A stretch of 64,000 bases of DNA from Moanibacter sp965226025 (GTDB lineage: Bacteria; Verrucomicrobiota; Verrucomicrobiia; Opitutales; UBA2987), in assembly GCA_965226025.1 (NCBI GenBank), contig CBDDCD010000001.1, forward strand, positions 1,550,001-1,614,000, read 5' to 3'. The first letter of the stretch is position 1, and each line of letters begins with the position of its first letter. This document shows positions 26,995 through 35,936 of this stretch, piece after piece. The notes below the pieces were generated by a model. It worked only from the letters and a program-made list of their open reading frames with translations, was not told where the DNA came from and made no database searches. The position numbers and the translations under genes are program-made.

Positions 26995-27095
26995 AATGAA
27001 GGGGCGAGGTCCCTCGAGCCCCTGATCGAACCGGGAGCCAAAGCCCTGACCAGATCGGCTAAACTGCTAGGGCTCGAGGGACCTCGCCCCTCCAC
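26995..27095. repeat. GGGGCGAGG-CCCTCGAGCCC inverted pair, copy B
   Basis: Left arm 27001-27021 (GGGGCGAGGTCCC, TCGAGCCC) and right arm 27070-27090 are perfect 21-bp complements, with 48 bp between. Flanking AATGAA/TCCAC match copy A at 15521-15667. Confidence 0.85.
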
Positions 27096-27214
27096 TTCAC
27101 AGGTTAATTTCCGCGCAGATTCCCGAAGATTCGTCGCCCGGAAACCCGTCGGAGACCCTGAGCCCGCCGAGGGCATCTACATTGAAATATCAGATTAAAC
27201 GCGTGGAACAAGCA

Positions 27215-27343
27215 GTCCGGCGTCATTGGGTCGGCCCCACGATATTCGGGCCGCTTTCGATACGCCTCAGCCACACAACGATCTTGAAACTGCGCTCCGT
27301 ATTCCGGACCCAGATGCTTAGGCTTGGGTTGGAAATTCGTCAT
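27215..27343 (-). pseudogene. 5' fragment of a SAM methyltransferase gene
   Basis: From ATG 27343 (GGAG nine bases upstream) the frame reads MTNFQPKPKHLGPEYGAQFQ, then DRCVAEAYRKRPEY, the opening of a common methyltransferase family (HLGPEYGAQF...VAEAY..RP.Y). The match ends there; the SAM-binding motifs are missing. A decayed remnant. Confidence 0.55.
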
Positions 27344-27378
27344 GGAGCAAATCTCCGTGGCTGCAGAAATACTCTGCC

Positions 27379-28641
27379 TTACCCACGCTTCAACCTCTGA
27401 ACGTGTTCGCTTATCTCCTCGGCTGGAGGTTCCACTGCTCCATGCTCCCTCAAAAGGTTGATCTCCTCTTCGTTTCGCCCCGCAAATAATCCAAACTCCT
27501 TACAGGTCAAGGCATATTCTAACGGTGTAACATTCTCAAAATACGCCTTACGGTTTCGTTCAAAGGTTGCGCGTTCTGCCAAGTCTGCCTTTCCAAGGAG
27601 ATATTGAGACGTTTCAAACGAACCGCCCTGGTTTGAGAAGATGGAGTGAAAAAAAGGTGTTGGACCGTCTACGATCTCTTCCGTAACGGAACGCGCTTCC
27701 AAATCTGCACCGTGTTCAAGCAGCAACTTGACACAATCAAGCTCATTAAATTCGACTGCCATGTGAAGCAAGGTGCCTCCCTTTACGGGAATGTTTCCCC
27801 ACGGCATGTCGGGATATCGCTCGTGGACGATGGCCGGATTCTCATTGATGAAACTATGGAGGTCATCTGTGTCCCCACGATGTATGGCGAAGAATGGTGG
27901 TAAGACTTCTGGAGGAACCACAGCACCATATTCCAAAAGTGTATCGATAGCCTCTTGTTTACCCGCCTTATTTTTGCGTTCGTAAGTACCAAGTAACATA
28001 CGCAAGGGCGTATTATGCTCTGGAAACTTGGTTTCTCGCTCGAAGTCGGCATTTGGACTGGCACCGTGTTCCAGCAGAAACCGAATAGCGATCGGATTAT
28101 GGAATTCGCATGGGCCCAGAAGGATAGGACCGTAGTTCTCGCCAAAATCTTCATCTGAGTCAGATCCTGCATCGGGGTCTGCACCATGTTCAATGAGAAG
28201 TTCTGCACAAGCGCGGGCCTCTGCCTCTTTCTTGCCTTCCATCCGCATGACAACTGTTAACGCCAAGTCGAGATCGTGCTGAGTATATTCACCCTTCTCA
28301 ATCTCCGTTCTCAACGTTTCGTAATCGGCAATTCGTCCTGTATTCCTGATCGCTCTGCTACTCTCCCCGGCTACCCATTCGGGATCGGTCATAGACTTTA
28401 CATGAGCTTGCAGCTTAGCCCATGATTGGAAGCCATACTCACGAGCAATCACAAGCTGAGCATCCTGAAGGCCAAACTTTGCCCCAAGAATCTCCGCGGA
28501 TGATTTCCCGCTCAATTTTGGAAACGAAATACGGATTCGCTTAAGAGCTTGTTCCAGAGCCGCATTCTTGTTGCGAAGTAATGCCTTCGCACGTTTCTTC
28601 AGCTGACTTAGGTCAGGATTGCGTGGTAGCTTTTCAGCCAT
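27379..28641 (-). CDS. Ankyrin-repeat protein with QLK/SW N-terminal module
   Basis: 420 residues. Residues 8-85 are the small module DLSQLKKRAKALLRNKNAAL ... QDAQLVIAREYGFQSWAKL, known from many ankyrin-repeat proteins and also at the start of the LRR protein at 10233. Residues 115-400 are ankyrin repeats: ELLIEHGADPDAGSDSDEDF, RFLLEHGASPNADF, LLEYGAVVPPEV, HMAVEFNELDCVKLLLEHGA, ending INLLREHGAVEP. Closely related to the ankyrin protein at 13597-14547. ATG 28641 follows GGAGAGTAGGAAT. No signal peptide. Binding partner unknown. Confidence 0.87.
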   Translation of the reverse strand: MAEKLPRNPDLSQLKKRAKALLRNKNAALEQALKRIRISFPKLSGKSSAEILGAKFGLQDAQLVIAREYGFQSWAKLQAHVKSMTDPEWVAGESSRAIRNTGRIADYETLRTEIEKGEYTQHDLDLALTVVMRMEGKKEAEARACAELLIEHGADPDAGSDSDEDFGENYGPILLGPCEFHNPIAIRFLLEHGASPNADFERETKFPEHNTPLRMLLGTYERKNKAGKQEAIDTLLEYGAVVPPEVLPPFFAIHRGDTDDLHSFINENPAIVHERYPDMPWGNIPVKGGTLLHMAVEFNELDCVKLLLEHGADLEARSVTEEIVDGPTPFFHSIFSNQGGSFETSQYLLGKADLAERATFERNRKAYFENVTPLEYALTCKEFGLFAGRNEEEINLLREHGAVEPPAEEISEHVQRLKRG

Positions 28642-28788
28642 ATTCCTACTCTCCTTTTACGCCTGAAGTCTGCAATACAGATTGGATCATAGGTGACTGA
28701 TGGCCAGAAAATTAGGTATGCTTAACCCTTCCCGCCATGTTATCGCAACCCCCTTGATGTCTACGACCTCCAGGCCGCACGGTCACTA

Positions 28789-28995
28789 TTAATCCGGCCA
28801 ATAAATAGTGGTACTTTGGTTCTCAATGCTGCAAGATTTAAGGGACCTGATAATGTCGGGTGCTCCTATTAGCTGGCCGGAGTAATAGTTAACACGGATA
28901 TCTATGCCGTCCCGGCGGAATAGGAACCTTGTCTCGTCATATGTGAGTCGATGCGACATGTTAATATTCAGTTTCCGGAGTAATAAGTCGCTCAT
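28789..28995 (-). CDS. Small protein coupled to methyltransferase, unknown
   Basis: 68 residues. The ATG overlaps the stop of the methyltransferase gene (ATGA, 28992-28995). Contains RLTYDETRFLFRRDGIDIRV and ends SCSIENQSTTIYWPD. No family recognised. The overlap supports real translation. Confidence 0.5.
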   Translation of the reverse strand: MSDLLLRKLNINMSHRLTYDETRFLFRRDGIDIRVNYYSGQLIGAPDIIRSLKSCSIENQSTTIYWPD

Positions 28996-29786
28996 GGAAC
29001 AACCTTCTCAGCGATGATCACTGCATGATGGCTTCTGACCTCCACGGGATTCTTCTGCCATACCTTCAGCAAGAACTCCTCAAAGTCGGCCAACCTGCCT
29101 TCAGGCAAATAGGTTCCCATCGGCTGCGAACTGACCATCCATTGGAAGCTCATTTCTCGGTCGGTAAACGGACGATATCCCTTCTCTTCGGAGTAGAGAA
29201 TCCTGAAACCGTTCCTCTCCACACAGCTTAGCGATTCTCTGAACTCGAAGATCGACCGGGAAAGTTGAAGTTGAGGCTGATCAAGATAGTCTCTCAAGCA
29301 CGCCTCAAGGAGATCCTTCACCGCCTCGGCATTGCGGAGGAGGGAGAATCGAAAGGCCAGATGTCCAGGGTCGCGGAGTCTCCGATTGATCAACCGCACC
29401 AGTCGCTCGAAAGCCTCGTACCCCGGCAACCAGTGGAGCGCGGCGTTGGAGAAGACGACATCGAAGCTCTCCTCCGTGGAGCTGAGCCAAGTGAGCAAAT
29501 CAGACTCAACGATCTCAACCTTTGACGCTTCAGCCTTTCCCCGAAAAGCGGCCAACATTCCTCCATCGCGATCGACCCCAATGACTCTCCCTTTCTTGCC
29601 GACACGGCCTTTCAGAGAAAGCGTCAGTTCGCCGCTTCCGCATCCCAGATCGACAATCGATGATCCCGCGAAATCAGCATGCTGCTCCAGTTTTGACAGC
29701 AATTCCAAGCCGTATTTCAGTTGATGCTGTTTCTGGAATCCGTCGTAGGCCTCAATGGGCCACTGCGTCTGTAGACGAGTTTCCAT
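28992..29786 (-). CDS. Class I methyltransferase (trans-aconitate methyltransferase-like)
   Basis: About 264 residues from ATG 29786. Opens like Tam-type enzymes: WPIEAYDGFQKQHQLKYGLE. Motif I SIVDLGCGSGELTLSLKGRV near 43, RVIGVDRDGGMLAAFRGKAE near 67, motif IV FDVVFSNAALHWLPGYEAFE near 107. The aromatic NAALHW signature is typical of the trans-aconitate methyltransferase group, but the acceptor cannot be assigned. The 5' end overlaps the preceding methyltransferase gene by 35 bp, and a 68-residue protein is coupled downstream: a three-gene unit. Confidence 0.87.
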   Translation of the reverse strand: METRLQTQWPIEAYDGFQKQHQLKYGLELLSKLEQHADFAGSSIVDLGCGSGELTLSLKGRVGKKGRVIGVDRDGGMLAAFRGKAEASKVEIVESDLLTWLSSTEESFDVVFSNAALHWLPGYEAFERLVRLINRRLRDPGHLAFRFSLLRNAEAVKDLLEACLRDYLDQPQLQLSRSIFEFRESLSCVERNGFRILYSEEKGYRPFTDREMSFQWMVSSQPMGTYLPEGRLADFEEFLLKVWQKNPVEVRSHHAVIIAEKVVP

Positions 29787-30480
29787 CGTCAATTACAAAC
29801 CGGGTTTCGATGATCCAGATTCGCTCAAAAAAAAGTTCAAGGGTCGGTGGTTCTGCGGCGCGTCCGGCGGCAATGTAGTATTCGCCTCCGCCTGGGGCAG
29901 GGAAGCTATCCATGTTGAAGTCGGACGTGGCGTTTCGCAACAGCTCGAATCCCCGGCGTGTCGAGTCAGCTGCATACTTCCACCGCATTAGTCGCTGCCT
30001 CCATGTCTGTTCTTCCTCAAAGTGATCCAATATTGCGCAACGTCCGCCGGGCGCCAAGACGCCAAAAGCCTGGGCAAAGACGTTCTTCCAGCCGGAGACA
30101 GCACTTAGGAGGAAGGCCATCAGAACAACGTCAACTTTCCCGTCTTGCAGGTAATGTGTTATCAGGTTGTTCAGTCTGCGAACGTCACCGTGAACAAACT
30201 GGATTCGGTCGTCGAATCGTTCACTCTTCGCGCGCCCACGAGCCTGTTCGAGCATCTTACTCGACCCGTCGATGCCGATGATTCGTCCCTCTGGTCCAAG
30301 TGCATCTGCCAGGTAGGGAATACTAAGGCCGGTACCGCATCCCAAATCCAGTACCTTACTGTCCGGATTGATCCTCAGCTGCTCGATACAACACTGCCGA
30401 ACCGTGTCCGTCGCCTCTCCCATCTCGGCATCGTATCGCTTTGCCGTGAATAGATCGTAGATTCGCGATTTGAAGTTCAT
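29752..30480 (-). CDS. Class I SAM-dependent methyltransferase
   Basis: 242 residues. Motif I KVLDLGCGTGLSIPYLADAL near residue 42, RIIGIDGSSKMLEQARGRAK near 66, motif II QFVHGDVRRLNN near 93, motif IV VDVVLMAFLLSAVSGWKNVF near 115, and LAPGGRCAILDHFEEEQTW near 143. UbiE/Methyltransf_11 type, common in small-molecule or lipid-linked methylation. ATG 30480. The stop lies inside the next methyltransferase gene (35-bp overlap), so both are made from one transcript. Confidence 0.88.
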   Translation of the reverse strand: MNFKSRIYDLFTAKRYDAEMGEATDTVRQCCIEQLRINPDSKVLDLGCGTGLSIPYLADALGPEGRIIGIDGSSKMLEQARGRAKSERFDDRIQFVHGDVRRLNNLITHYLQDGKVDVVLMAFLLSAVSGWKNVFAQAFGVLAPGGRCAILDHFEEEQTWRQRLMRWKYAADSTRRGFELLRNATSDFNMDSFPAPGGGEYYIAAGRAAEPPTLELFFERIWIIETRFVIDDGNSSTDAVAH

Positions 30481-30612
30481 GCCAGAATGCTGCTCGTTTC
30501 TCCGCAGAGCCGACTAACTAGACAAATCAATTCTCGTGCCCTTCGGCAAACTCAGGGTCTCCGACAGGTTTCCAGGCACGAACTTCACTGTTTAGGACGC
30601 AGAGTGAATACC

Positions 30613-30650
30613 TCAAGTGGCGGAGCAATCCCGCTCAGCAGGACCCGAAT
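30613..30650 (+). repeat. CCCGCTCAGC repeat, extended copy
   Basis: AAGTGGCGGAGCAATCCCGC, then TCAGCAGGACCCGAATCTCG. The palindrome TCCCGCTCAGCAGGA has one mismatch. Flanks match 45551-45590 (GCGGAGCAATCCCGC ... GGACCCGAACC). Confidence 0.6.
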
Positions 30651-30677
30651 CTCGTCCTTTTTCTGCTACTCTCCTGT

Positions 30678-31234
30678 CTAGCTTTCCCAAGGTCCTTTAA
30701 TGTCCCTCCCGAAATCAATGGGGAATCGCTCGGGAGTCGTACCATCAATGTCCGTGAAGCCATACTCATCCGCCAGATCGACGGTAGTAAAAGCCTTGCC
30801 GCTCTTTTCCAACTTGCGGTCGTCCATAGCCAAAGCCTCTACCGCCCGGCCAACAAATCGAGGCGACTCTGACCTTGGCTTTGTAAACTCGATCGGCTCA
30901 ACCCATCCCGGATAGATTGAAACCGTGGTCACTTTATCTTCCTCAAAATCGACCGCCGTATCCGCGGTCAGCTTGTCTATCGCGGCCTTGGATACGCCAT
31001 AGGGGACGTTGAACTGATACCCGATCGCGGATTGCTGGGACAAATTGACGATGATCGGACTATCCCCCGCTATCAGAAGCGGAGCTCCCAGAACGCAGCA
31101 GACCCACGCGGAACGAACGCCTACCGTCTGCATATCATCCCATATATCAATTGGATGTTCCCAGAACTTGGCAAACCACCATGCGCACCGGTGACGAGAG
31201 CGACTCGAACTTTTAGGTTAGCATCTATCTTCAT
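30678..31234 (-). pseudogene. SDR oxidoreductase with internal deletion
   Basis: Starts at ATG 31234 as MKIDANLKVRVALVTGAHGG, the beginning of a short-chain dehydrogenase (TGxxxGxG), then breaks. The continuation is in another frame: FWEHPIDIWDDMQTVGVRSA, then IIVNLSQQSAIGYQFNVPYG with VSKAA (catalytic Tyr-x3-Lys), and VTTVSIYPGWVEP. The FWE...WDDM and FNVPYGVSKAA strings resemble DHRS1-like SDRs. About 80 codons covering the cofactor-binding centre are missing and the frame is shifted, so the gene is dead. Confidence 0.85.
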
Positions 31235-31273
31235 TCCGTTTCATTACGGAGGTGAAAGGCCGAGGATCTGTTC

Positions 31274-32336
31274 CTATTCCGAGCTCACCCGACTGAAAGT
31301 ACCTGAACCGACTCTATCTTTCAGGCTGCCCCACGTGGGCTGCCAATCGAACTCGTCATCGTCCGGATCGCTATTGTCGCTCCAATTCCGAACGTTCACA
31401 TTGACGCGCAACTCGCTCCAGGGCCCTTTCTGGAAATCATCGAGAATGTGATGTGGTATCTCAATTTCCGAAACGTACTTGCTTTTCGATTTCAGACAGA
31501 TCGCCTGCACTTCCTCAGAATGGATTGCTTCATCCCAGGGATCCCCGCGATGAACCAGCATCGATTCCTTCGTTTCTCCAGGCACCATGAGGACTTCAAT
31601 AAAATCGACTTGGGAATCATCGCCGCGCCCCAATGAGCGTTCGGGATCGGGACGTGCATCGACGCTCACTCTCACATGATCGCTCCGCCAAGGCCGCCCC
31701 TCATTAGGGTCGACGAATGGTTCTGCGTCATCAACTTCGACTGCGATATAGAGAAACTCATCGTCATACTTCAGATCGAAGCGAAACAGCTCCTCTGGAT
31801 TCTCCTTCTTGAAAAAATGCTTGTTCGCGAGATTGGAGTGGCTTAGTTCGCTCCAATCGTCGAGCTTCGCATCGATCGAAACAGGCTTGTCGGCCGGCTC
31901 GATGGCAAGTCTCTTTACAAATGCCATATCTGCATCGAAACTACGAACCGGAAGAGTGCATTTGTGTTTCCGATACGATGCCTTCAACTGCGTCCAACCG
32001 GCTTTCACGGACTGACAGATCCTAAATCCATCAGGATCTTCAGACCACTCTACCAGTCGAGCATCCGCTATCTTGATATCCGCATCGATCAGATTGATGC
32101 GGAGCCCTTTCGGGTCGCGCAGCTCAAGCAATGGATATGCGTGGCTTCCGCAGCGGGTCAGATCCATGAATTCGCTCTTCGGATTGTCGAACACCTTTAA
32201 TTGTGCAGCACTGAAGTGGATGTCATTCTTCCGCAGGAGGAAGTAGAGCATCGATCGAACCTGTTCCTCCCAAGCTTTGTTGTTATGGGCCCCTAAGTAG
32301 AGCCCGTCCCAGTGGTGGAAACAATTGATTTTTAAT
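31274..32336 (-). pseudogene. 3' part of esterase/CBM9-like gene, cut by IS
   Basis: The frame enters from the insertion sequence. It begins with the usual end of the esterase fold, HWDGLYLGAHNNKAWEEQVR, followed by SMLYFLLRKNDIHF; GxHNxxAW is where esterase-D/enterochelin-esterase-like enzymes carry the catalytic His. After a 120-residue spacer comes a CBM9-like domain: KPVSIDAKLDDWSELSHSNL, then FRFDLKYDDEFLYIAVEVDD, then PWRSDHVRVSVDARPDP. With the piece at 34045-34941 it reconstructs one secreted esterase with a C-terminal carbohydrate-binding-like domain. Confidence 0.75.
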
Positions 32337-34030
32337 GAGTTATGGGCAAAAAAAAGGCCGGATAGAGCTGCAAAAAGCTCGATCCGGCGAAAAAGGGCGC
32401 TTATGCTTGCGTTAGTCAAATACAAAGCACGCCCTTCTCATGAAAAATATTGCCGTACAAAGCTTCCTGCGTCCAGCCCTAACTCCAGTCATTCGATGCA
32501 AAGACTACACCGTGTTTCTGGAAACAATGGAGCGGATTGACCGGGTTTTGATCGACTCCTCGCTGGAAAGGGAGGCGATCGTAAAAGCCTTGGAAGGATG
32601 GGATGAAGCGGGAGGGAAGGATCGGGAGCGACGCGCTCTAAGAGCGATAAAAGCGCTACGGGTGGAGGTGGTGCGTCATTTACTCGGAGGGATATCCTTT
32701 CGTTGTCTGTCGCAGGAGTTGGGACGCAGTGAGCTTCTGGCTAATTTTTGCCGGGTGCGTGAGGTAGACGGGATCCGGAAAATATCGAAGAGCAGTCTGG
32801 AACGGGATTCGAAATTCTTCGACGAAGCGTATCTGAGACAGCTGCATGCAAGGATGACCGAGGTGGTGGGCAATGCTGAACATTGTGGTGAGGCAGGATT
32901 AGAGAAGCCGATCGATACGAGGGAATGCCTGATCGACGCCACTTGCCTGGAAGCGAACATCCACTGGCCCGTGGACTGGGTCTTGCTCAAGGATGTGGGA
33001 GCAACGCTGCTCAAGGCGATCAGTCTGATCGGGCAGGCGGGAATGAAACAGCGCATGCCCCAGGGAGCAAAGGGATTGGCTCGGGAGATGAACAAACGGT
33101 GCCTGGAGATGACGCATGCGCGTCGGCGCCGGGAGGCGGGCAAAGCGCGTAAAGGGATCCTGCGGCGGATGAAGCTATTGCTCAAGAAGATTGAGGGCCA
33201 TGCCCTTCGCCACCGTGACTTATTGGAAGCTATGTGGATGCAAAGCGATTACACCGAGAAGAAGGCGAGCCGAATCATCGAGCGAATGGATGGTATGTTA
33301 GAGCAGATACCGCAGGTCATGAAACAGGCGCACGAACGGATCATAGGGGGGCGGCAGGTGAAGAATGAGGAGAAGATCCTGAGCGCCTACGAACCTGAGA
33401 TTGACGTCATCGTGCGAGGCAAGGCAGATCGGGAGGTGGAGTTTGGCAACACCCTTTATTTATGCGAGAGCGCAGAGGGATATCTGTTGGACTGGAAACT
33501 GTATGGGGGGCAGGCCCCGAGCGAATTGAAGCAGCTTTGGGAAAGTCTGGAGAGGCAAAAGGGCTTCGCTTTAGAGGAGAAGATCGAAGCGATCAGTGGG
33601 GATCGGGGCTATGCCTCGAAGGCGGCCAGCAAGCGGCTCCAGGCAGAGGGGATTTTTGACGCCCTTACGCCCCGCAATCCACAAGAGCTCAAGGAGCGGA
33701 TGGAGGAGCCGCGCTTTGTCCGGTTGCAGCGACGACGAGGGAGCACCGAAGGCCGGATCGGAGTGCTCAAGAACCGATGGCACGGGGGCAAGATACGCAG
33801 CAAAGGCTTTGACAACCGTAACCTTAGCGTGGCCTGGTCGGTTCTGTCCCACAATCTATGGAAAATCGCGCAGAGACTTGCGCAAGAACATGAGAAAGAG
33901 GCAACGCAGGCGGCATAGGGATCCAAGAATCGAGTCAGAGGCGCTTCCTTGGGAGAACTATCGACTCAAAGCGAGAGGAAGGGTGCTGGAAAGGTGCATA
34001 ACGGATAAAAGGTAAGCTACCGAGGACGGA
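32337..34030 (+). mobile_element. Insertion sequence, IS4/IS5-superfamily DDE type
   Basis: Boundaries are approximate. The left side has the hairpin GCCGGATAGAGCT ... AGCTCGATCCGGC at 32354-32392. No clean target duplication was found. The element interrupts the esterase/CBM9 gene. Confidence 0.65.
32440..33918 (+). CDS. DDE transposase
   Basis: 492 residues. The DDE acids are visible: CLIDATCLEANIHWPVDWVL near residue 165 (first Asp), EAISGDRGYASKAA near 383 (second Asp) and RRRGSTEGRIGVLKNRWHGG near 432 (Glu), with an R-x-x-x-E-G pattern typical of the IS4/IS5 superfamily. The C-terminal SVAWSVLSHNLWKIA is conserved in such enzymes. The long basic helical insert (KLLLKKIEGHALRHRDLLEA) lies between the first two acids. 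ISNCY or an IS5-like group are both possible. The frame is complete. ATG 32440. Confidence 0.85.
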   Translation: MKNIAVQSFLRPALTPVIRCKDYTVFLETMERIDRVLIDSSLEREAIVKALEGWDEAGGKDRERRALRAIKALRVEVVRHLLGGISFRCLSQELGRSELLANFCRVREVDGIRKISKSSLERDSKFFDEAYLRQLHARMTEVVGNAEHCGEAGLEKPIDTRECLIDATCLEANIHWPVDWVLLKDVGATLLKAISLIGQAGMKQRMPQGAKGLAREMNKRCLEMTHARRRREAGKARKGILRRMKLLLKKIEGHALRHRDLLEAMWMQSDYTEKKASRIIERMDGMLEQIPQVMKQAHERIIGGRQVKNEEKILSAYEPEIDVIVRGKADREVEFGNTLYLCESAEGYLLDWKLYGGQAPSELKQLWESLERQKGFALEEKIEAISGDRGYASKAASKRLQAEGIFDALTPRNPQELKERMEEPRFVRLQRRRGSTEGRIGVLKNRWHGGKIRSKGFDNRNLSVAWSVLSHNLWKIAQRLAQEHEKEATQAA

Positions 34031-34044
34031 AGGCATGTCGTGGT

Positions 34045-34941
34045 CTACATAACGTGACGAAGATTGATATCGGTATCAGGCTTCCACCCAAATCCTCTCG
34101 GATTTGGGACAGCCTCTAAGTAGGACTGGTACCAAGCCAGGTTATCGCCTTCCTTCCATCCCATCTCCTTCAGGGCCCGAGCGCACCTGCGGGCCAGATT
34201 CCACATGTGTCCCTCTTGAGAACCCGCTTGTACCCAAAAACGCGCTCGCCGGGCGGGACTGGCGCCAGGTTCCATACTCTTCAGCAATTGCTCTTCGTGC
34301 CACCACATGGAGGGCGACATAGCCCCGACCAGACCGAAGCTCTCCGGATGCCGTATCCCGAAATAGACGGAGGCCAATCCGCCTAAAGATCGCCCGGCGA
34401 TGCCGGTGTGTTCGGCTCCGTCCAAAGTCCGGAAATTCGCGTCGATGTAGGGCTTAATTACCTCGACGATAAATCGATAGTAGCTTTCGAGGCCGCCGGC
34501 TCTTTCGTCCGGGTCCTCCTCGATGTGCTTGGGCTGGGTGGGAGTCAGTTCAAAAAGACGCTCTCGGGTGCTTCCGAGCCCGACCAGAATCGCCGGGTAG
34601 GTAAGGCCATCGCGCACCAATTCATCCATATAGACATCCGCTCGGACCTGGAGCCCATCAGGGCTATTCGCCGCTTTGGAGAATATGGCCTTGCCGTCGA
34701 AAAAACAGAGCACCCGATACCTCTCATCGCTTTCCTCGTATCCCTCCGGAAGATATACGACCATGGACCGCTCTCCGGTAAACGCGCCACCATCGGAAAA
34801 GGTTGACATTATCAGAGTTCGATCGTCCACCACCTTAATCGCCGCCGGATAGTCCACCGGCATGGCACCGAATAACAGGCTCGATCCAAACAGAATCGCA
34901 GCCGCGATCGTAATAGCCCGCTTCAGCTTCAATCTCTTCAT
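34045..34941 (-). pseudogene. 5' part of secreted esterase, cut by IS
   Basis: Signal peptide at residues 1-27 (KRLKLKRAITIAAAILFGSS). Then an esterase-D/enterochelin-esterase-like fold: RSMVVYLPEGYEESDERYRV near 58, YPAILVGLGSTRERLFELTP near 115, nucleophile motif GIAGRSLGGLASVYFGIRHP near 180, and MSPSMWWHEEQLL. Reading fits the family to WYQSYLEA near 34125, then runs through a CCAAATCC-GAGA-GGATTTGG hairpin to a stop; the catalytic-His segment is instead found beyond the IS at 32.3 kb. Its substrate is probably an ester on a sugar or siderophore-like compound, by family only. Confidence 0.8.
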
Positions 34942-35219
34942 CCCCGGCGAGGTGATAGCCCACGGGGAAATCCTATGTCAACCGTCGATCTGAAATGCCG
35001 AATTCAGAATCGGCCTGAGGAGCGCTCAGAAAATAAAAACCGAAAGTAATAGTACAGTTAGTCCTGTCACAATTGAGCTCGCTTCTTTTTTGCGATGATT
35101 ACGTCGGACGATTACGGGCGGAGGACAGAATACGACGTCACAACCGGCTCAATTTGCCACTGCTGACGTAAGGACTCCGCCAGTTCCCGTGCCGTCGCGC
35201 CCAGTGTTTCCAGGTGGCC

Positions 35220-35516
35220 TAGCCCGCTTTTCTCACAAATTTTCGAGGACCAGTTTGCGATTTGATGCCTCATCCTTTGCGTAGCGGTACATTAAGGACG
35301 AAAAGCGGGCTAACCAACAGAATGACACAGAAGATCTTGAGGAGTTTCACAGATCGGACATCCTTTCTCGGCGTAGAACCATTAGGGTGGGTTACAGTAC
35401 AGACTGTCGCAGCGAATGGCCGAATACTCCTTCGAGACTTATCCATAAGACTTTCAAATTCAAGATCTTCTGTGTCATTCTGTTATAAGCCTGGAAATCG
35501 TGTGAGATTTCCAGGC
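35220..35516 (-). repeat. Composite inverted-repeat element, copy 2
   Basis: Order on plus: TAGCCCGCTTTTC (35220-35232) pairing with GAAAAGCGGGCTA (35300-35312); 26-bp terminal repeats at 35316-35341 (AACAGAATGACACAG, AAGATCTTGAG) and 35459-35484; then hairpin GCCTGGAAATC-GTGTGA-GATTTCCAGGC at 35489-35516. Reversed, this is the order of 12157-12376. The inner 117 bp differ between copies. Confidence 0.8.
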
Positions 35517-35619
35517 TAGGGCGGCGGATGTCTCCGCAAATTCATCGAGCCGAGTGCCTGGTCCAAGTCCCAACAAAAGCGAATCGAAGCGGGACTTTAG
35601 CTCGTATAAGCATTCTAAA

Positions 35620-35700
35620 GGTGGTCCGTGTCCTCCGGACGCGGAACAAAGGTGAAGCAGAGACTCGAGCTCCTGCCGTGCCGGGACGGCTCGGCCCACC
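35620..35700 (+). repeat. GGTCCG...GGCCCACC repeat, copy B
   Basis: GGTGGTCCGTGTCCTCCGGA, CGCGGAAC, then GACTCGAGCTCCTGCCGTGC and GGGACGGCTCGGCCCACC. Includes the hairpin GCCGT-GCCGGG-ACGGC. Confidence 0.7.
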
Positions 35701-35936
35701 ATAAGCGAAGTCACTCCCAGACTTGAATTTCAGTGGGAGGTCCCGAACCCGATCGAGGAGGTCTGTGGCTGTTGCGTCCTGGCTAGTATCATCCGCGGAT
35801 AGGTCGTTTAAATTGCGAATCCTGGGAGATGATTTTCGGCCATCAAGCGGTCGGCGTCCTCCGCGAGCATTCGAACGAGGTCTCCTCTTACTACCATATG
35901 GTCTCCCGACTCATGCGGTTGCCCGAGGATTACTAA

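Larger units (their letters stand above)
26595..27378. other. 780-bp region of fragments and repeats
   Basis: Holds a possible 46-codon gene (26705-26845), an inverted-repeat element (26995-27095) and the first codons of a lost methyltransferase gene (27215-27343). TTCGACAAAGCTCACGACG at 26650-26671 recurs at 19129. Confidence 0.5.
34942..35936. other. 1-kb intergenic region of repeats
   Basis: No gene seen. Contains the composite inverted-repeat element (35220-35516) and the GGTCCG...GGCCCACC repeat (35620-35700). The first 270 bp and last 230 bp show nothing I recognise. Confidence 0.5.
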
